Assembly: GCA_036897095.1 (NCBI GenBank)
Contig: JAYMSP010000023.1
Location: 53,806-117,805, forward strand
DNA length: 64,000 nt
Direction of reading: 5' to 3'
DNA from: Plantago elongata
Lineage: Eukaryota; Streptophyta; Magnoliopsida; Lamiales; Plantaginaceae
Of this stretch, positions 60,865 through 64,000 are shown piece after piece. The notes beneath the pieces were generated by a model. The model was not told the origin of the DNA. It was given only the letters and a program-made list of their open reading frames with translations, and did not search any database. How positions within the stretch are numbered: position 1 is the first letter of the stretch; every line of letters starts with the position of its first letter. Position numbers and translations under genes: made by a program.

Positions 60865-61587
60865 GTAACACCTAGGAAATCTTCACCCGAATACCTATAC
60901 AAGACACCGTTGTTTGAACTTTGAAGGGAATGATTTATGTATTATAATTTCTGAGCTCACTGGATCATAACTGCATGCACATTACAGGCACTGATCTGAG
61001 AGCAAGCAACCTAATTTAATCACGCAATGCATTACATTTTAATTAGCTTCTCCTAAGCCTGAAAGGAAGTGAAAGAGGTGAGCATTTCCATGTAAGATTC
61101 ACTATCCGTGAACGAGCGCAAGTCTAATTGCATTCACACCTTTCAGCGCCTTCCAAAAAACACACACAATCGATACGCATTCTGTTGTAAGGTTCCATAA
61201 GTCTTCTCCCAACTGATAATAGGAAGACAAAAACCAGGAAAAAAACTAATCCTCTCATACACTGACACTGACAGTCTGCAAATGCAGTTACCTATTAGGA
61301 ACTGATCATAGCTATTTTCGAACAGAACCTCTAAACATTCGTATTCACAACACTGATTACTGTCTATATACTCTATATTATAGCTTCTTACACACTCAAA
61401 ACAATCTACCGAAAACCAGCTTTGTCGAATCACCTAACCTGCCGATTCTTCGAATTTATCAAGCTAGCTTTACACTACTATTTCCTCTTTTCACTTATTG
61501 ACTATTTACCTAAACCTGGTTGATTTAGCCACCTAACAATCAATCACCTGATGCCTAAAATTAGCAGCAAAATGTCATACATAATTA

Positions 61588-62345
61588 CAGGGACGGAGCC
61601 AGGATTAAAAATTACATGTGGCTATTTGTATAACTGAAAATTCAATATATCTATAATATAATTATCGCTCTTTTTTCCGAAAAATACATATTTATAAATA
61701 TGTTTACGAGTTTATAAAGTTTTATACAATGGACAATGCATTTTCTAATATTAAAGTAATCGTAACACTTTGGGTACTCAAACAACACACAGATGTAATT
61801 AGCATGTATTAATTATAGCTGATACAAAGTAAATAAATTATACTCCCCTCTGAATTAAATTTAGCATGCATTCAAGTTCAAATTTAAGAAAAAATTGAAC
61901 AAATTAGAAAAATCAATATATATTAGAAAATAATTACAATAAATAGTTAATAAAGTATGAGATGTATTGAATAAAGTTGAAATAAATTTTTTATGTAAAG
62001 AATGAATATTTGAAATTAAAACATTATAAATAAAATGATAAGGTTGAGTTCGAGATGGATAAATATTAATGTAACCTAACATAAACAAAGTAGAAGGTAC
62101 TTCGGAGTTTATAAATTGATCTAATGGTCTTAATATAAACTTATGCAGTCAATAATGCACATCCCCATGGAAAATTAGCATATGTTACTTCTATATATAA
62201 TGGAAAAAAAGCAATCCAAAAAAAAATTGAACAGATGCTAATATGCTATTGTGCAAGAGGAAAATAGATGGGGTATAGAGCCAATATTTTGGTTTGCAAG
62301 GGTGTGGCTGAAGCCACATGTAGCACAATAATAGCTCCGCCCCTG
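61588..62345. mobile_element. Non-autonomous hAT-type element with TIRs and 8-bp target duplication
   Basis: The termini CAGGGACGGAGCCAGG and (reverse complement of the right end) CAGGGGCGGAGCTATT form an imperfect inverted repeat. The flanks CATAATTA (61580-61587) and CCTAATTA (62346-62353) match at 7 of 8 bases, the duplication length of hAT elements. The 758-bp interior is AT-rich without a transposase frame. Confidence 0.75.
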
Positions 62346-62839
62346 CCTAATTAGTTGTGGTGCGCCAAATCACTTATAAGTTATAAAACAGAGCTTCTAA
62401 TATAGCAATCTTCTTCGAAGTTCGAATAATCGTATAACTAATCCGGGAGAATTTATTACAGTAAGTGCAATGGGAACTAGAGGCGTACATACATTTATTT
62501 CTTACTAGTGTACGTAAGCCTCGTTTCGCGTTTCTTCCAATTTGTTTGGCTCCGAGTAAATAATTACTTATTCCCCAGGTTAGTTGATAACTGTGAATGT
62601 TATCAACAAGATTCAAGAACAAAATTTGTATATTTATATTGATGGAGAAATTATACTCCAATGAAAAATGAATTATAAGATTTGGTTCACTCTTCTCTAT
62701 TTATAATGAATACTAGTAGAATAAAAAAGTTAAAGTCGGCTTTTAAGCAGATCTCTTGTGATTTCTTGAAGAAGAAAGATTACTCACATATAAACATGCA
62801 TATATAAACACGCATAAAGAATTAACTTTTCAAGTCCCT

Positions 62840-64000
62840 TGATAACCACTCAAACCCAGCCCTTCCCCGTCGGCCGGCGACCCTCCACGGCGGCTCTACG
62901 CCGCGTATCCAGATCACCTCCTCGCACTGGTCATCTCCGCCACCATCGACCCATGGCGGGTCCGCCGTTACGGATCGGTCTCCGCTAATTTCAGATCTGA
63001 TTTATATCGAAACCGTCAGATCTACTTTCCCGATCTGCTTTCTCCCGACGTCCCACCGGTGCCGACGTTCTTGCCAGTCTCGCCACTTCGGTTTTTTCGC
63101 TGTTTGGTTATCGACGCGAACAAATTTGGCCGTTTCGATCAGTTACCAATCGCGGACTGTCAGATCTCGCCGGGATTACCAGTCCTGTTATCAATCTGGG
63201 TTTATCGCCGCCGTTCCCTTTACGGCAAGGTCCCGATTCGCCCGTTATTCAGCCTGGTATTTGCCCGTTTCGCGACATTTATTCGGTTCAGATCTGGTGG
63301 ATTTTGGTTGCGTTTCCACCGCCGTTTGGGTCATTTCCGATTTCAAGGTTGCTGTTGTTCGATTTCTATTTGCGAAATACTCAGATTGAAATCATCCCGT
63401 TTGGTTGCCGCTGTTCGGTTTCTCGTCGGATTTGGTTTGCTGCTGTTCGGTTTGCTGCTGTTCAGTTTGTTGCTGTTCGGTTCCTATTCGCGAAATACTC
63501 AGATCGAAATCATCCCGTCTGGTTGCCGTCAGCCCCATGGCGAGGTCGTTTTCATCTGTTGCTACTACAATTCTGTCGACTGCAACATCACTCAGATTTG
63601 ATTCACGTTCCCGACCGCAGCTGTTTGCTCCTGCTTCAAGAATGGGGTCTTCATCTCATTTCTTCTTCGGAGATATGAAAAAGGACCGTGTGCTTGTTAG
63701 CTCCAAGGTTCCGATGGTGGTCAATGGTATGCCTTCAGTTTCGTTTAATGCTTTGGAAGTCAGTCAGTTATCTGCTCCATTTCAGTTGTCTTTGGTAGGG
63801 AAGTTCTATTTTCGTGTTCCCAAAATCTTTGAAATCACAAAGTTTTTGAAGAAATTGAATCTCAAAGCCCGGTTTACTGTCAGCTTTTTGAACAAAAATG
63901 AGTTCTTGGTAAAGTTAGCTTTGGAGGAGGATTACAATCGGCTGTGGAGCCTGGAAAATCCACGTATAGCTGGTAATTATTTCAGATTCAGTAAATGGAC
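62840..64000 (+). mobile_element. 5' end of an L1-type LINE, truncated by window edge
   Basis: Composition changes abruptly to GC-rich at about 62850. The leader of about 690 bases contains two copies of GCGAAATACTCAGAT, each followed by TGAAATCATCCCGT or CGAAATCATCCCGT (about 63374 and 63490), and GCTGTTCGGTTTGCTGCTGT-like iterations. It is followed by an ORF1 with DUF4283-like sequence. The exact 5' boundary is not defined. Confidence 0.65.
63537..64000 (+). CDS. LINE ORF1 protein (DUF4283-like), 3' end outside window
   Basis: The frame starts at an ATG in CCATGG context and stays open for 154 codons to the window edge. After a Ser-rich leader, residues from about 80 read APFQLSLVGKF, then FLKKLNLKARFTVSFLNKNE and KLALEEDYNRLW, the DUF4283 pattern of plant L1 ORF1/gag-like proteins that bind RNA. 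The zinc knuckle and the endonuclease/reverse transcriptase ORF2 would lie beyond 64000. An internal Met at 63642 is an alternative start. No disruption is seen in this part, so the element could be young. Confidence 0.7.
   Translation, partial: MARSFSSVATTILSTATSLRFDSRSRPQLFAPASRMGSSSHFFFGDMKKDRVLVSSKVPMVVNGMPSVSFNALEVSQLSAPFQLSLVGKFYFRVPKIFEITKFLKKLNLKARFTVSFLNKNEFLVKLALEEDYNRLWSLENPRIAGNYFRFSKW

Larger units (their letters stand above)
58613..62830. other. Repeat-rich region between expansin and LINE
   Basis: After the expansin 3' UTR I see no supported gene. It contains a 27-bp triple repeat (59120-59190), a 77-bp tandem duplication (59527-59681), a CACTA-like terminal region (about 59755-60022), an exact 53-bp tandem duplication (60759-60864) and a hAT-type element (61588-62345). 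The frame at 61143-61433 (minus) is Cys-rich but unrecognised. Confidence 0.55.

Noticed and set aside
63059-63678. Three overlapping plus-strand frames of 87-180 residues
   Set aside because: They lie in the GC-rich LINE leader, are Phe/Leu/Arg-rich with internal repetition, and one runs out of frame over the start of ORF1.
10-64000. CRISPR-like or bacterial-type systems
   Set aside because: The tandem repeats have no regular spacer structure and the sequence is clearly plant nuclear.

Overview
The window is nuclear DNA of a flowering plant. The genes are intron-rich with GT-AG junctions, the spacers are AT-rich, and plant-only families are present (MYB-CC factor, EMSY-LIKE, PPR, alpha-expansin, CLE-type peptide, nsLTP1). 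The protein sequences and repeats look like an asterid, possibly Lamiales; the lineage is inferred from general resemblance only.

Region 1 (1-33.5 kb) holds conserved regulatory and housekeeping genes: the 5' part of an organellar mTERF gene (minus, cut by the window edge, with an in-frame TAG near its start); a two-RRM UBA2-like RNA-binding protein (minus, 2.1-kb first intron built of a degenerate tandem repeat); a PHR1-like MYB-CC factor (minus, 7 exons, retroposon in an intron); a DUF761/cotton-fibre-like protein (plus); a small secreted CLE-like peptide (minus); an EMSY-LIKE ENT/Agenet protein (plus, 9 exons); and an alpha/beta hydrolase (minus, 2 exons). The order mTERF, MYB-CC, DUF761, EML recalls Arabidopsis At5g06810-At5g06800-At5g06790-At5g06780, with the UBA2-like and CLE-like genes interspersed. 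About 10 kb (9.7-19.4 kb) and 4.5 kb (20.1-24.6 kb) are gene-free and contain SINE-like copies, tandem duplications and other repeat debris.

Region 2 (35.5-58.6 kb) starts with an intron-poor P-class PPR gene and continues into a cluster of six type-1 non-specific lipid transfer protein genes in three pairs. LTP-A (frameshifted) and LTP-B share an extra 92-bp intron. LTP-C and LTP-D face opposite ways and have only the C-terminal intron. LTP-E and LTP-F lie on two copies of a 2.5-3.9 kb segmental duplication and have a different intron position. A three-exon alpha-expansin follows. LTPs and expansins are both secreted and act at the cell wall or cuticle, but nothing in the sequence shows that they are co-regulated.

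Region 3 (58.6-64 kb) is repeat-rich: a CACTA-like terminus with subterminal GCCGGCA motifs, a 758-bp hAT-type element with TIRs and a 7/8-matching 8-bp target duplication, short tandem duplications, and at the right edge the GC-rich 5' end of an L1-type LINE with an open ORF1 (DUF4283-like) running off the window.

Exon coordinates were assembled by hand from splice sites, reading phase and family alignment. Total coding lengths divide by three for every gene called intact. No database search was possible.
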